From Micromussa lordhowensis (Eukaryota > Cnidaria > Anthozoa > Scleractinia > Lobophylliidae), in contig OZ026602.1 in assembly GCA_964020085.1 (NCBI GenBank), forward strand, positions 32,291,575 through 32,355,574: 64,000 bases of DNA, in the 5' to 3' direction. Shown here in pieces: positions 42,001 to 55,200 of the stretch (within the stretch, counting starts at the first letter, position 1; every line of letters starts with the position of its first letter). The notes beneath the pieces were generated by a model. That model had not been told where the DNA came from. It made no database searches and saw only the letters and a list, made by a program, of their open reading frames with translations. The translations under genes were made by a program, and so were the position numbers.

Positions 42001-45000
42001 ATGTTTGCACTTCAAGTGGATACTAATTAGGAGATGATGCCATTTGTGCCAGGGTGTTTTTGAAGCCCCTATATTCGGCCTACTTTTTTGAGCATTTTCC
42101 CTTGCTCGCCCCTTAGCAAAATCTCAGAAAATGGTCGATTTAGGTGTCCTTGCTAAATTTGTCATAGCTTGGCTATACGGACACTTATGGAGCCGCAGTT
42201 TGCAGCAAAATGTTCTCCTATGTTTGCACTTCAAGTGGATACTAACTAGGAGATGATGCCATTTGCGCCAGGGTGTTTTTGAAGCCCATATAGTCGGCCT
42301 ACTTTTTTGAGCATTTTCGTTTGGTCCCCCCTTAGCAAAATCTCAGAAAATGGCCGATTTAGGTGTCCTTGCTAAATTTGTCATAGCTCGGCTATACGGA
42401 AACTTATGGAGCCGCAGTTTGCAGCAAAGTGTTCTCCTATGTTTGCACTTCAAGTGGATACTAATTAGGAGATGATGCCATTTGCGCCAGGGTGTTTTTG
42501 AAGCCCCTATAGTCGGCCTACTTTTTTGAGCATTTTCGTTTGGTCCCCCCTTAGCAAAATCTCAGAAAATGGCCGATTTAGGTGTCCTTGCTAAATTTGT
42601 CATAGCTCGGCTATACGGACACTTATGGAGCCGCAGTTTGCAGCAAAATGTTCTCCTATGTTTGCACTTCAAGTGGATACTAATTAGGAGATGATGCCAT
42701 TTGCACCAGGGTGTTTTTGAAGCCCCTATAGTCGGCCTACTTTTTTGAGCATTTTCCCTTGGTCCCCCCTTAGCAAAATCTCAGAAAATGGCCGATTTAG
42801 GTGTCCTTGCTAAATTTGTCATAGCTCGGCTATACGGACACTTATGGAGCCGCAGTTTCCAGCAAAATGTTCTTCTATGTTTGCACTTCAAGTGGATACT
42901 AATTAGGAGATGATGCCATTTGCGCCAGGGTGTTTTTGAAGCCCCTATAGTCGGCCTACTTTTTTGAGCATTTTCGTTTGGTCCCCCCTTAGCAAAATCT
43001 CAGAAAATGGCCGATTTAGGTGTCCTTGCTAAATTTGTCATAGCTCGGCTATACGGACACTTATGGAGCCGCAGTTTGCAGCAAAATGTTCTCCTATGTT
43101 TGCACTTCAAGTGGATACTAATTAGGAGATGATGCCATTTGCACCAGGGTGTTTTTGAAGCCCCTATAGTCGGCCTACTTTTTTGAGCATTTTCCCTTGG
43201 TCCCCCCTTAGCAAAATCTCATAAAATGGCCGATTTAGGTGTCCTTGCTAAATTTGTCATAGCTCGGCTAAACGGATACTTGTGGAGCCGCAGTTTGCAG
43301 CGAAATGTTCTCCTATGTTTGCACTTCAAGTGGATACTAATAAGGAGATGATGCCATTTGCGCCAGGGTGTTTTTGAAGCCCCTATAGTCGGCCTACTTT
43401 TTTGAGCATTTTCCCTTGGTCGCCCCTTAGCAAAATCTCAGAAAATGGCCGATTTAGGTGTCCTTGCTAAATTTGTCATAGCTCGGCTATACGGACACTT
43501 ATGGAGCCGCAGTTTGCAGCAAAATGTTCTCCTATGTTTGCACTTCAAGTGGATACTAATTAGGAGATGATCCCATTTGCGCCAGGGTGTTTTTGAAGCC
43601 CCTATAGTCGGCCTACTTTTTTGAGCATTTTCCCTTGGTCCCACCTTAGCAAAGTCTCAGACAATGGCCGATTTAGGTGTCCTTGCTAAATTTCTCATAG
43701 CTCGGCTATACGGACACTTATGGAGCCGCAGTTTGCAGCAAAATGTTCTCCTATGTTTGCACTTGAAGTGGATACTAATTAGAAGATGATGCCATTTGCG
43801 CCAGGGTGTTTTTGAAGCCCCTATATTCGGCCTACTGTTTGGAGCATTTTCCCTTGGTCCCCCCTTAGCAAAATCTCAGAAAATGGCCGATTTAGGTGTC
43901 CTCACTAAATTTGTCATAGCTCGGCTATACGGACACTTATGGAGCCGCAGTTTGCAGCAAAATGTTCTCCTATGTTTGCACTTCAAGTGGATACTAATTA
44001 GGAGATGATCCCATTTGCGCCAGGGTGTTTTTGAAGCCCCTATAGTCGGCCTACTTTTTTGAGCATTTTCCCTTGGTCCCCCCTTAGCAAAATCTCAGAC
44101 AATGGCCGATTTAGGTGTCCTTGCTAAATTTCTCATAGCTTGGCTATACGGACACTTATGGAGCCGCAGTTTGCAGCAAAATGTTCTCCTATGTTTGCAC
44201 TTGAAGTGGATACTAATTAGAAGATGATGCCATTTGCGCCAGGGTGTTTTTGATGCCCCTATAGTCGGCCAATTTTTTTGAGCATTTTTCCTTGGTCGCC
44301 CCTTAGCAAAATCTCAGAAAATGGCCGATTTAGGTGTCCTTGCTAAATTTGTCATAGCTCGGCTAAACGGATACTTATGGAGCTGCAGTTTGCAGCAAAA
44401 TGTTCTCCTATGTTTGCACTTCAAGTGGATACTAATTAGGAGATGATGCCATTTGCACCAGGGTGTTTTTGAAGCCCCTATATTCGGCCTACTTTTTTGA
44501 GCATTTTTTGTTGGTCGCCCCTTAGCAAAATCTCAGAAAATGGCCGATTTAGGTGTCCTTGCTAAATTTGTCATAGCTCGGCTATACGGACAGTTATGGA
44601 GCCGCAGTTTCCAGCAAAATGTTCTTCTATGTTTGCACTTCAAGTGGATACTAATTAGGAGATGATGCCATTTGCGCCAGGGTGTTTTTGAAGCCCCTAT
44701 AGTCGGCCTACTTTTTTGAGCATTTTCGTTTGGTCCCCCCTTAGCAAAATCTCAGAAAATGGCCGATTTAGGTGTCCTTGCTAAATTTGTCATAGCTCGG
44801 CTATACGGACACTTATGGAGCCGCAGTTTGCAGCAAAATGTTCTCCTATGTTTGCACTTCAAGTGGATACTAATTAGGAGATGATGCCATTTGCACCAGG
44901 GTGTTTTTGAAGCCCCTATAGTCGGCCTACTTTTTTGAGCATTTTCCCTTGGTCCCCCTTTAGCAAAATCTCAGAAAATGGCCGATTTAGGTGTCCTTGC

Positions 45001-48000
45001 TAAATTTGTCATAGCTCGGCTGAACGGATACTTGTGGAGCCGCAGTTTGCAGCGAAATGTTCTCCTATGTTTGCACTTCAAGTGGATACTAATTAGGAGA
45101 TGATGCCATTTGCGCTAGGGTGTTTTTGAAGCCCCTATAGTCGGCCTACTTTTTTGAGCATTTTCCCTTGGTCGCCCCTTAGCAAAATCTCAGAAAATGG
45201 CCGATTTAGGTGTCCTTGCTAAATTTGTCATAGCTCGGCTATAGGGACACTTATGGAGCTGCAGTTTGCAGCAAAATGTTCTCCTATGTTTGCACTTGAA
45301 GTGGATACTAATTGGAAGATGATGCCATTTGCGCCAGGGTGTTTTTGAAGCCCCTATAGTCGGCCTACTTTTTTGAGCATTTTCCCTTGGTCACCCCTTA
45401 GCAAAATCTCAGAAAATGACCGATTTAGGTTTCCTTGCTAAATTTGTCATAGCTCGGCTATACGGACACTTATGGAGCCGCAGTTTGCAGCAAAATGTTC
45501 TCCAATGTTTGCACTTGAAGTGGATACTAATTAGAAGATGATGCCATTTGCGCCAGGGTGTTTTTGAACCCCCTATATTCGGCCTACTTTTTTGAGCATT
45601 TTCCCTTGGTCGCCCCTTAGCAAAATCTCAGAAAATGGCCGATTTAGGTGTCCTTGCTAAATTTGTCATAGCTCGGCTATACGGACACTTATGGAGCCGC
45701 AGTTTGCAGCAAAATGTTCTCCAATGTTTGCACTTCAAGTGGATACTAATTAGGAGATGATGCCATTTGCGCCAGGGTGTTTTTGAAGCCCCTATATTCG
45801 GCCTACTTTTTTGAGCATTTTCCCTTGCTCGCCCCTTAGCAAAATCTCAGAAAATGGCCGATTTAGGTGTCCTTGCTAAATTTGTCATAGCTCGGCTCTA
45901 CGGACACTTATGGAGCCGCAGTTTGCAGCAAAATGTTCTTCTATGTTTGCACTTCAAGTGGATACTAATTAGGAGATGATGCCATTTGCGCCAGGGTGTT
46001 TTTGAAGCCCCTATAGTCGGCCTACTTTTTTGAGCATTTTCGTTTGGTCCCCCCTTAGCAAAATCTCAGAAAATGGCCGATTTAGGTGTCCTTGCTAAAT
46101 TTGTCATAGCTCGGCTCTACGGACACTTATGGAGCCGCAGTTTGCAACAAAATGTTCTCCTATGTTTGCACTTCAAGTGGATACTAATTAGGAGATGATG
46201 CCATTTGCACCAGGGTGTTTTTGAAGCCCCTATAGTCGGCCTACTTTTTTGAGCATTTTCCCTTGGTCCCCCCTTAGCAAAATCTCAGAAAATGGCCGAT
46301 TTAGGTGTCCTTGCTAAATTTGTCATAGCTCGGCTAAACGGATACTTGTGGAGCCGCAGTTTGCAGCGAAATGTTCTCCTATGTTTGCACTTCAAGTGGA
46401 TACTAATTAGGAGATGATGCCATTTGTGCCAGGGTGTTTTTGAAGCCCCTATATTCGGCCTACTTTTTTGAGCATTTTCCCTTGCTCGCCCCTTAGCAAA
46501 ATCTCAGAAAATGGTCGATTTAGGTGTCCTTGCTAAATTTGTCATAGCTTGGCTATACGGACACTTATGGAGCCGCAGTTTGCAGCAAAATGTTCTCCTA
46601 TGTTTGCACTTCAAGTGGATACTAACTAGGAGATGATGCCATTTGCGCCAGGGTGTTTTTGAAGCCCATATAGTCGGCCTACTTTTTTGAGCATTTTCGT
46701 TTGGTCCCCCCTTAGCAAAATCTCAGAAAATGGCCGATTTAGGTGTCCTTGCTAAATTTGTCATAGCTCGGCTATACGGAAACTTATGGAGCCGCAGTTT
46801 GCAGCAAAGTGTTCTCCTATGTTTGCACTTCAAGTGGATACTAATTAGGAGATGATGCCATTTGCGCCAGGGTGTTTTTGAAGCCCCTATAGTCGGCCTA
46901 CGTTTTTTAGCATTTTCCCTTGGTCGCCCCTTAGCAAAATCTCAGAAAATGGCCGATTTAGGTGTCGTTGCTAAATTTGTCATAGCTCGGCTATACCGAC
47001 ACTTATGGAGCCGCAGTTTGCAGCAAAGTGTTCTCCAATGTTTGCACTTCAAGTGAATACTAATTAGGAGATGATGCCATTTGCGCCAGGGTGGGTTGGG
47101 AGCCCCTATAGTCGGCCTACTTTTTTGAGCATTTTTTGTTGGTCGCCCCTTAGCAAAATCTCAGAAAATGGCCGATTTAGGTGTCCTTGCTAAATTTGTC
47201 ATAGCTCGGCTATACCGACACTTATGGAGCCGCAGTTTGCAGCAAAATGTTCTGCTATGTTAGCACTTCAAGTGGATACTAATTAGGAGATGATGCCATT
47301 TGCGCCAGGGTGTTTTTGAAGCCCCTATATTCGGCCTACTTTTTTGAGCATTTTCCCTTGGTCGCCCCTTAGCAAAATCTCAGAAAATAACCGATTTAGG
47401 TTTCATTGCTAAATTTGTCATAGCTCGGCTATACGGACACTTATGGAGCCGCAGTTTGCAGCAAAATGTTCTCCTATGTTTGCACTTGAAGTGGATACTA
47501 ATTAGAAGATAATGCCATTTGCGCCAGGGTGTTTTTGAAGCCCCTATATTCGGCCTACTTTTTTGAGCATTTTCCCTTGGTCCCCCCTTAGCAAAATCTC
47601 AGAAAATGGCCGATTTAGGTGTCCTTGCTAAATTTGTCATAGGTCGGCTATACGGACACTTATGGAGCCGCAAATTGCAGCAAAATGTTCTCCTATGTTT
47701 GCACTTCAAGTGGATACTAATTAGGAGATGATGCCATTTGCACCAGGGTGTTTTTGAAGCCCCTATAGTCGGCCTACTTTTTTGAGCATTTTCCCTTGGT
47801 CCCCCCTTAGCAAAATCTCAGAAAATGGCCGATTTAGGTGTCCTTGCTAAATTTGTCATAGCTCGGCTAAACGGATACTTATGGAGCCGCAGTTTGCAGC
47901 AAAATGTTCTCCTATGTTTGCACTTCAAGTGGATACTAATTAGGAGATGATGCCATTTGCGCCAGGGTGTTTTTGAAGCCCCTATATTCGGCCTACTTTT

Positions 48001-51000
48001 TTGAGCATTTTCCCTTGCTCGCCCCTTAGCAAAATCTCAGAAAATGGCCGATTTAGGTGTCCTTGCTAAATTTGTCATAGCTCGGCTATACGGACACTTA
48101 TGGAGCCGCAGTTTGCAGCAAAATGTTCTGCTATGTTTGCACGTGAAGTGGATACTAATTAGGAGATGATGCCATTTACGCCAGGGTGTTTTTGAAGCCC
48201 CTATAGTCGGCCTACTTTTTTGAGCATTTTCCCTTGGTCGCCCCTTAGCAAAATCTCAGAAAATGGCCGATTTAGGTGTCGTTGCTAAATTTGTCATAGC
48301 TCGGCTATGGAGCCGCAGTTATGGAGCCGCAGTTTGCAGCAAAATGTTCTCCTATGTTTGCACTTGAAGTGGATACTAATTAGAAGATAATGCCATTTGC
48401 GCCAGGGTGTTTTTGAAGCCCCTATATTCGGCCTACTTTTTTGAGCATTTTCCCTTGGTCCCCCCTTAGCAAAATCTCAGAAAATGGCCGATTTAGGTGT
48501 CCTTGCTAAATTTGTCATAGGTCGGCTATACGGACACTTATGGAGCCGCAAATTGCAGCAAAATGTTCTCCTATGTTTGCACTTCAAGTGGATACTAATT
48601 AGGAGATGATGCCATTTGCACCAGGGTGTTTTTGAAGCCCCTATAGTCGGCCTACTTTTTTGAGCATTTTCCCTTGGTCCCCCCTTAGCAAAATCTCAGA
48701 AAATGGCCGATTTAGGTGTCCTTGCTAAATTTGTCATAGCTCGGCTAAACGGATACTTATGGAGCCGCAGTTTGCAGCAAAATGTTCTCCTATGTTTGCA
48801 CTTCAAGTGGATACTAATTAGGAGATGATGCCATTTGCGCCAGGGTGTTTTTGAAGCCCCTATATTCGGCCTACTTTTTTGAGCATTTTCCCTTGCTCGC
48901 CCCTTAGCAAAATCTCAGAAAATGGCCGATTTAGGTGTCCTTGCTAAATTTGTCATAGCTCGGCTATACGGACACTTATGGAGCCGCAGTTTGCAGCAAA
49001 ATGTTCTGCTATGTTTGCACGTGAAGTGGATACTAATTAGGAGATGATGCCATTTACGCCAGGGTGTTTTTGAAGCCCCTATAGTCGGCCTACTTTTTTG
49101 AGCATTTTCCCTTGGTCGCCCCTTAGCAAAATCTCAGAAAATGGCCGATTTAGGTGTCGTTGCTAAATTTGTCATAGCTCGGCTATACGGACACTTATGG
49201 AGCCGCAGTTTGCAGCAAAGTGTTCTCCAATGTTTGCACTTCAAGTGGATACTAATTAGGAGATGATGCCATTTGCGCCAGGGTGGTTTTGAAGCCCCTA
49301 TATTCGGCCTACTTTTTTGAGCATTTTTTGTTGGTCGCCCCTTAGCAAAATCTCAGAAAATGGCCGATTTAGGTGTCCTTGCTAAATTTGTCATAGCTCG
49401 GCTATACAGACACTTATGGAGCTGCAGTTTGCAGCAAAATGTTCTCCTATGTTTGCACTTCAAGTGGATTCTAATTAGGAGATAATGCTATTTGCGCAAG
49501 GGTGTTTTTGAAGCCCCTATAGTCGGCCTACTTTTTTGAGCATTTTCCCTTGGTCCCCCCTTAGCAAAATCTCAGAAAATGGCCGATTTAGGTGTCCTTG
49601 CTAAATTTGTTATAGCTCGGCTATACGGAAACTTATGGAGCCGCAGTTTGCAGCAAAATGTCTCCTATGTTTGCACGTCAACTGGATACTAATTAGGAGA
49701 TAATGCCATTTGCGCCAGGGTGTTTTTGAAGCCCCTATAGTCGGCCTACTTTTTTTAGCATTTTCCCTTGGTCTTCCCTTAGCAAAATCTCAGAAAATGG
49801 CCGATTTAGATTTCCTTGCTAAATTTGTCATAGCTCGGCTATACGGAAACTTATGGAGCCGCAGTTTGCAGCAAAATGTTCTCCTATGTTTGCACTTCAA
49901 GTGGATACTAATTAGGAGATGATGCTATTTGCGCCAGGGGGTTTTTGAAGACCCTATAGTCGGCCTACTTTTTTGAGCATTTTCCCTTTGTCGCCCCTTA
50001 GCAAAATCTCAGAAAATGGCCGATTTATGTGTCCTTGCTAAATTTGTCATAGCTCGGCTCTACGGACACTTATGGAGCCGCAGTTTGCAGCAAAATGTTC
50101 TCCTATGTTTGCACTTCAAGTGGATACTAATTAGGAGATAATCCTATTTGCGCAAGGGTGTTTTTGAAGCCCCTATAGTCGGCCTACTTTTTTGAGCATT
50201 TTCCCTTGGTCCCCCCTTAGCAAAATCTCAGAAAATGGCCGATTTAGGTGTCCTTGCTAAATTTGTTATAGCTCGGCTATACGGACACTTATGCAGCCGC
50301 AGTTTGCAGCAAAATGTCTCCTATGTTTGCACGTCAACTGGATACTAATTAGGAGATAATGCCATTTGCGCCAGGGTGTTTTTGAAGCCCCTATAGTCGG
50401 CCTACTTTTTTAAGCATTTTCCCTTGGTCTTCCCTTAGCAAAATCTCAGAAAATGGCCGATTTAGATTTCCTTGCTAAATTTGTCATAGCTCGGCTATAC
50501 GGAAACTTATGGAGCCGCAGTTTGCAGCAAAATGTTCTCCTATGTTTGCACTTCAAGTGGATACTAATTAGGAGATGATGCCATTTGCGCCAGGGTGTTT
50601 TTGAAGCCCCTATAGTCGGCCTACTTTTTTGAGCATTTTCCCTTTGTCGCCCCTTAGCAAAATCTCAGAAAATGGCCGATTTATGTGTCCTTGCTAAATT
50701 TGTCATAGATCGGGTATTCGGACACTTATGGAGCCGCAGTTTGCAGCAAAATGTTCTCCTATTTTTGCACTTCAAGTGGATACTAATTAGGAGATGATGC
50801 CATTTGCGCCAGGTTGTTTTTGAAGCCCCTATAATCGGCCTTTTTTTTTGAGCATTTTCCCTTGGTCCCCCCTTAGCAAAATGTCAGAAAATGGCCGATT
50901 TAGGTGTCCTTGCTAAATTTGTCATAGCTCGGCTATACGGACACTTATGGAGCCGCAGTTTGCAGCAAAATGTTCTCCAATGTTTGCACTTCAAGTGGAT

Positions 51001-52213
51001 ACTAATTAGGAGATGATGCCATTTGCGCTAGGGTGTTTTTGAAGCCCCTATAGTCGGCCTACGTTTTTGAGCATTTTCCCTTGGTCGCCCGTTAGCAAAA
51101 TCTCAGAAAATGGCCGATTTAGGTGTCCTTGCTAAATTTCTCATAGCTCGGCTATACGGACACTTATGGAGCCGCAGTTTGCAGCAAAATGTTCTCCTAT
51201 GGTTGCACTTGGAGTGGATACTAATTAGGAGATGATGCCATTTGTGCCAGGGTGTTTTTGAAGCCCCTGTAGTCGGCCTACTTTTTTGAGCATTTTCACT
51301 TGGTCCCCCCTTAGCAAAATCTCAGAAAATGGCCGATTTAGGTTTCATTGCTAAATTTGTCATAGCTCGGCTATACGGACACTTATGGAGCCGCAGTTTG
51401 CAGCAAAATGTTCTCCTATGTTTGCACTTGAAGTGGATACTAATTAGGAGATGATGCCATTTGCGCCAGGGTGTTTTTGAAGCCCTTATAGTCGGCCTAC
51501 TTTTTTTAGCATTTTCCCTTGGTCCCCCCTTAGCAAAATCTCAGACAATGGCCGATTTAGGTGTCCTTGCTAAATTTCTCATAGCTCGGCTATACGGACA
51601 CTTATGGAGCCGCAGTTTGCAGCAAAATGTTCTCCTATGGTTGCACTTGACGTGGATACTAATTAGGAGATGATGCCATTTGCGCCAGGGTGTTTTTAAA
51701 GCCCGTATAATCGGCCTACTTTTTTGAGCATTTTCCCTTCGTCGCCCCTTAGCAAAATCTCAGAAAATGGCCGATTTAGGTGTCCTTGCTAAATTTGTCA
51801 TAGCTCGGCTATACGGACACTTATGGAGCCGCAGTTTGCAGCAAAATGTTCTCCTATGTTTGCACTTTAAGTGGATACTAATTAGCAGATGATGCCATTT
51901 GCGCCAGGGTGTTTTTGAAGCCCCTATAGTCGGCCTATTTTTTAGAGCATTTTCCCTTTGTCGCCCCTTAGCAAAATCTCAGAAAATGGCCGATTTAGGT
52001 TTCCTTGCTAAATTTGTCATAGCTCGGCTATATGGACACCTATGGAGCCGCAGTTTGCAGCAAAATGTTCTCCTATGTTTGCACTTGAAGTGGATACTAA
52101 TTAGAAGATGATGCCATTTGCGCCAGGGTGTTTTTGAAGCCCCTATATTCGGCCTACTTTTTTGAGCATTTTCCCTTGGTCCCCCCTTAGCAAAATCTCA
52201 GAAAATGGCCGAT
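39072..52213 (+). repeat. Higher-order repeat unit 2 (13,142 bp)
   Basis: Almost identical to unit 1. It has a private G at 51091 (C in the other units). It shares the derived G at 40786 with unit 3 (53928), where unit 1 (27644) and the older flank (23919) have C. Confidence 0.93.
47504..49259 (+). repeat. 878-bp four-monomer tandem duplication inside unit 2
   Basis: Same position, length and odd junction monomer as in unit 1. Confidence 0.9.
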
Positions 52214-55200
52214 TTAGGTGTCCTTGCTAAATTTGTCATAGCTCGGCTATACGGACAGTTATGGAGCCGCAGTTTCCAGCAAAATGTTCTTCTATGTTTG
52301 CACTTCAAGTGGATACTAATTAGGAGATGATGCCATTTGCGCCAGGGTGTTTTTGAAGCCCCTATAGTCGGCCTAATTTTTTGATCATTTTCGTTTGGTC
52401 CCCCCTTAGCAAAATCTCAGAAAATGGCCGATTTAGGTGTCCTTGCTAAATTTGTCATAGCTCGGCTATACGGACACTTATGGAGCCGCAGTTTGCAGCA
52501 AAATGTTCTCCTATGTTTGCACTTCAAGTGGATACTAATTAGGAGATGATGCCATTTGCACCAGGGTGTTTTTGAAGCCCCTATAGTCGGCCTACTTTTT
52601 TGAGCATTTTCCCTTGGTCCCCCTTTAGCAAAATCTCAGAAAATGGCCGATTTAGGTGTCCTTGCTAAATTTGTCATAGCTCGGCTGAACGGATACTTGT
52701 GGAGCCGCAGTTTGCAGCGAAATGTTCTCCTATGTTTGCACTTCAAGTGGATACTAATTAGGAGATGATGCCATTTGCGCTAGGGTGTTTTTGAAGCCCC
52801 TATAGTCGGCCTACTTTTTTGAGCATTTTCCCTTGGTCGCCCCTTAGCAAAATCTCAGAAAATGGCCGATTTAGGTGTCCTTGCTAAATTTGTCATAGCT
52901 CGACTATAGGGACACTTATGGAGCTGCAGTTTGCAGCAAAATGTTCTCCTATGTTTGCACTTCAAGTGGATACTAATTGGAAGATGATGCCATTTGCGCC
53001 AGGGTGTTTTTGAAGCCCCTATATTCGGCCTACTTTTTTGAGCATTTTCCCTTGGTCCCCCCTTAGCAAAATCTCAGAAAATGGCCGATTTAGGTGTCCT
53101 TGCTAAATTTGTCATAGCTCGGCTATACGGACACTTATGGAGCCGCAGTTTGCAGCAAAATGTTCTCCTATGTTTGCACTTCAAGTGGATACTAATTAGG
53201 AGATGATGCCATTTGCGCCAGGGTGTTTTTGTAGCCCCTATATTCGGCCTACTTTTTTGAGCATTTTCCCTTGCTCGCCCCTTAGCAAAATCTCAGAAAA
53301 TGGCCAATTTAGGTGTCCTTGCTAAATTTGTCATAGCTCGGCTATACGGACACTTATGGAGCCGCAGTTTGCAGCAAAATGTTCTCCTATGTTTGAATTT
53401 GAAGCGGATACTAATTAGAAGATGATGCCATTTGCGCCAGGGTGTTTTTGAAGCCCCTATAGTCGGACAATTTTTTTGAGCATTTTTCCTTGGTCGCCCC
53501 TTAGCAAAATCTAAGAAAATGGCCGATTTAGGTGTCGTTGCTAAATTTGTCATAGCTCGGCTATACGGACACTTATGGAGCCGCAGTTTGCAGCAAAGTG
53601 TTTTCCAATGTTTGCACTTCAAGTGGATACTAATTAGGAGATGATGCCATTTGCGCCAGGGTGGTTTTGGAGCCCCTATAGTCGGCCTACTTTTAGTCCT
53701 ATGTTTGCACTTTGTCCCGCCTTAGCAAAATCTCAGAAAATGGCCGATTTAGGTGTCCTTGCTAAATTTGTCATAGCTCGGCTAAACGGATACTTATGGA
53801 GCCGCAGTTTGCAGCAAAATGTTCTCCTATGTTTGCACTTCAAGTGGATACTAATTAGGAGATGATGCCATTTGCGCCAGGGTGTTTTTGAAGCCCCTAT
53901 AGTCGGCCTACTTTTTTGAGCATTTTCGCTTGGTCGCCCCTTAGCAAAATCTCAGAAAATGGCCGATTTAGGTGTCCTTGCTAAATTTGTCATAGCTCGG
54001 CTAAACGGATACTTATGGAGCCGCAGTTTGCAGCAAAATGTTCTCCTATGTTTGCACTTCAAGTGGATACTAATTAGGAGATGATGCCATTTGCGCCAGG
54101 GTGTTTTTGAAGCCCCTATAGTCGGCCTACTTTTTTGAGCATTTTCCCTTGGTCACCCCTTAGCAAAATCTCAGAAAATGACCGATTTAGGTTTCCTTGC
54201 TAAATTTGTCATAGCTCGGCTATACGGACACTTATGGAGCCGCAGTTTGCAGCAAAATGTTCTCCAATGTTTGCACTTGAAGTGGATACTAATTAGAAGA
54301 TGATGCCATTTGCGCCAGGGTGTTTTTGAACCCCCTATATTCGGCCTACTTTTTTGAGCATTTTCCCTTGGTCGCCCCTTAGCAAAATCTCAGAAAATGG
54401 CCGATTTAGGTGTCCTTGCTAAATTTGTCATAGCTCGGCTATACGGACACTTATGGAGCCGCAGTTTGCAGCAAAATGTTCTCCAATGTTTGCACTTCAA
54501 GTGGATACTAATTAGGAGATGATGCCATTTGCGCCAGGGTGTTTTTGAAGCCCCTATATTCGGCCTACTTTTTTGAGCATTTTCCCTTGCTCGCCCCTTA
54601 GCAAAATCTCAGAAAATGGCCGATTTAGGTGTCCTTGCTAAATTTGTCATAGCTCGGCTCTACGGACACTTATGGAGCCGCAGTTTCCAGCAAAACGTTC
54701 TTCTATGTTTGCACTTCAAGTGGATACTAATTAGGAGATGATGCCATTTGCGCCAGGGTGTTTTTGAAGCCCCTATAGTCGGCCTACTTTTTTGAGCATT
54801 TTCGTTTGGTCCCCCCTTAGCAAAATCTCAGAAAATGGCCGATTTAGGTGTCCTTGCTAAATTTGTCATAGCTCGGCTATACGGACACTTATGGAGCCGC
54901 AGTTTGCAGCAAAATGTTCTCCTATGTTTGCACTTCAAGTGGATACTAATTAGGAGATGATGCCATTTGCACCAGGGTGTTTTTGAAGCCCCTATAGTCG
55001 GCCTACTTTTTTGAGCATTTTCCCTTGGTCCCCCCTTAGCAAAATCTCAGAAAATGGCCGATTTAGGTGTCCTTGCTAAATTTGTCATAGCTCGGCTAAA
55101 CGGATACTTGTGGAGCCGCAGTTTGCAGCGAAATGTTCTCCTATGTTTGCACTTCAAGTGGATACTAATTAGGAGATGATGCCATTTGTGCCAGGGTGTT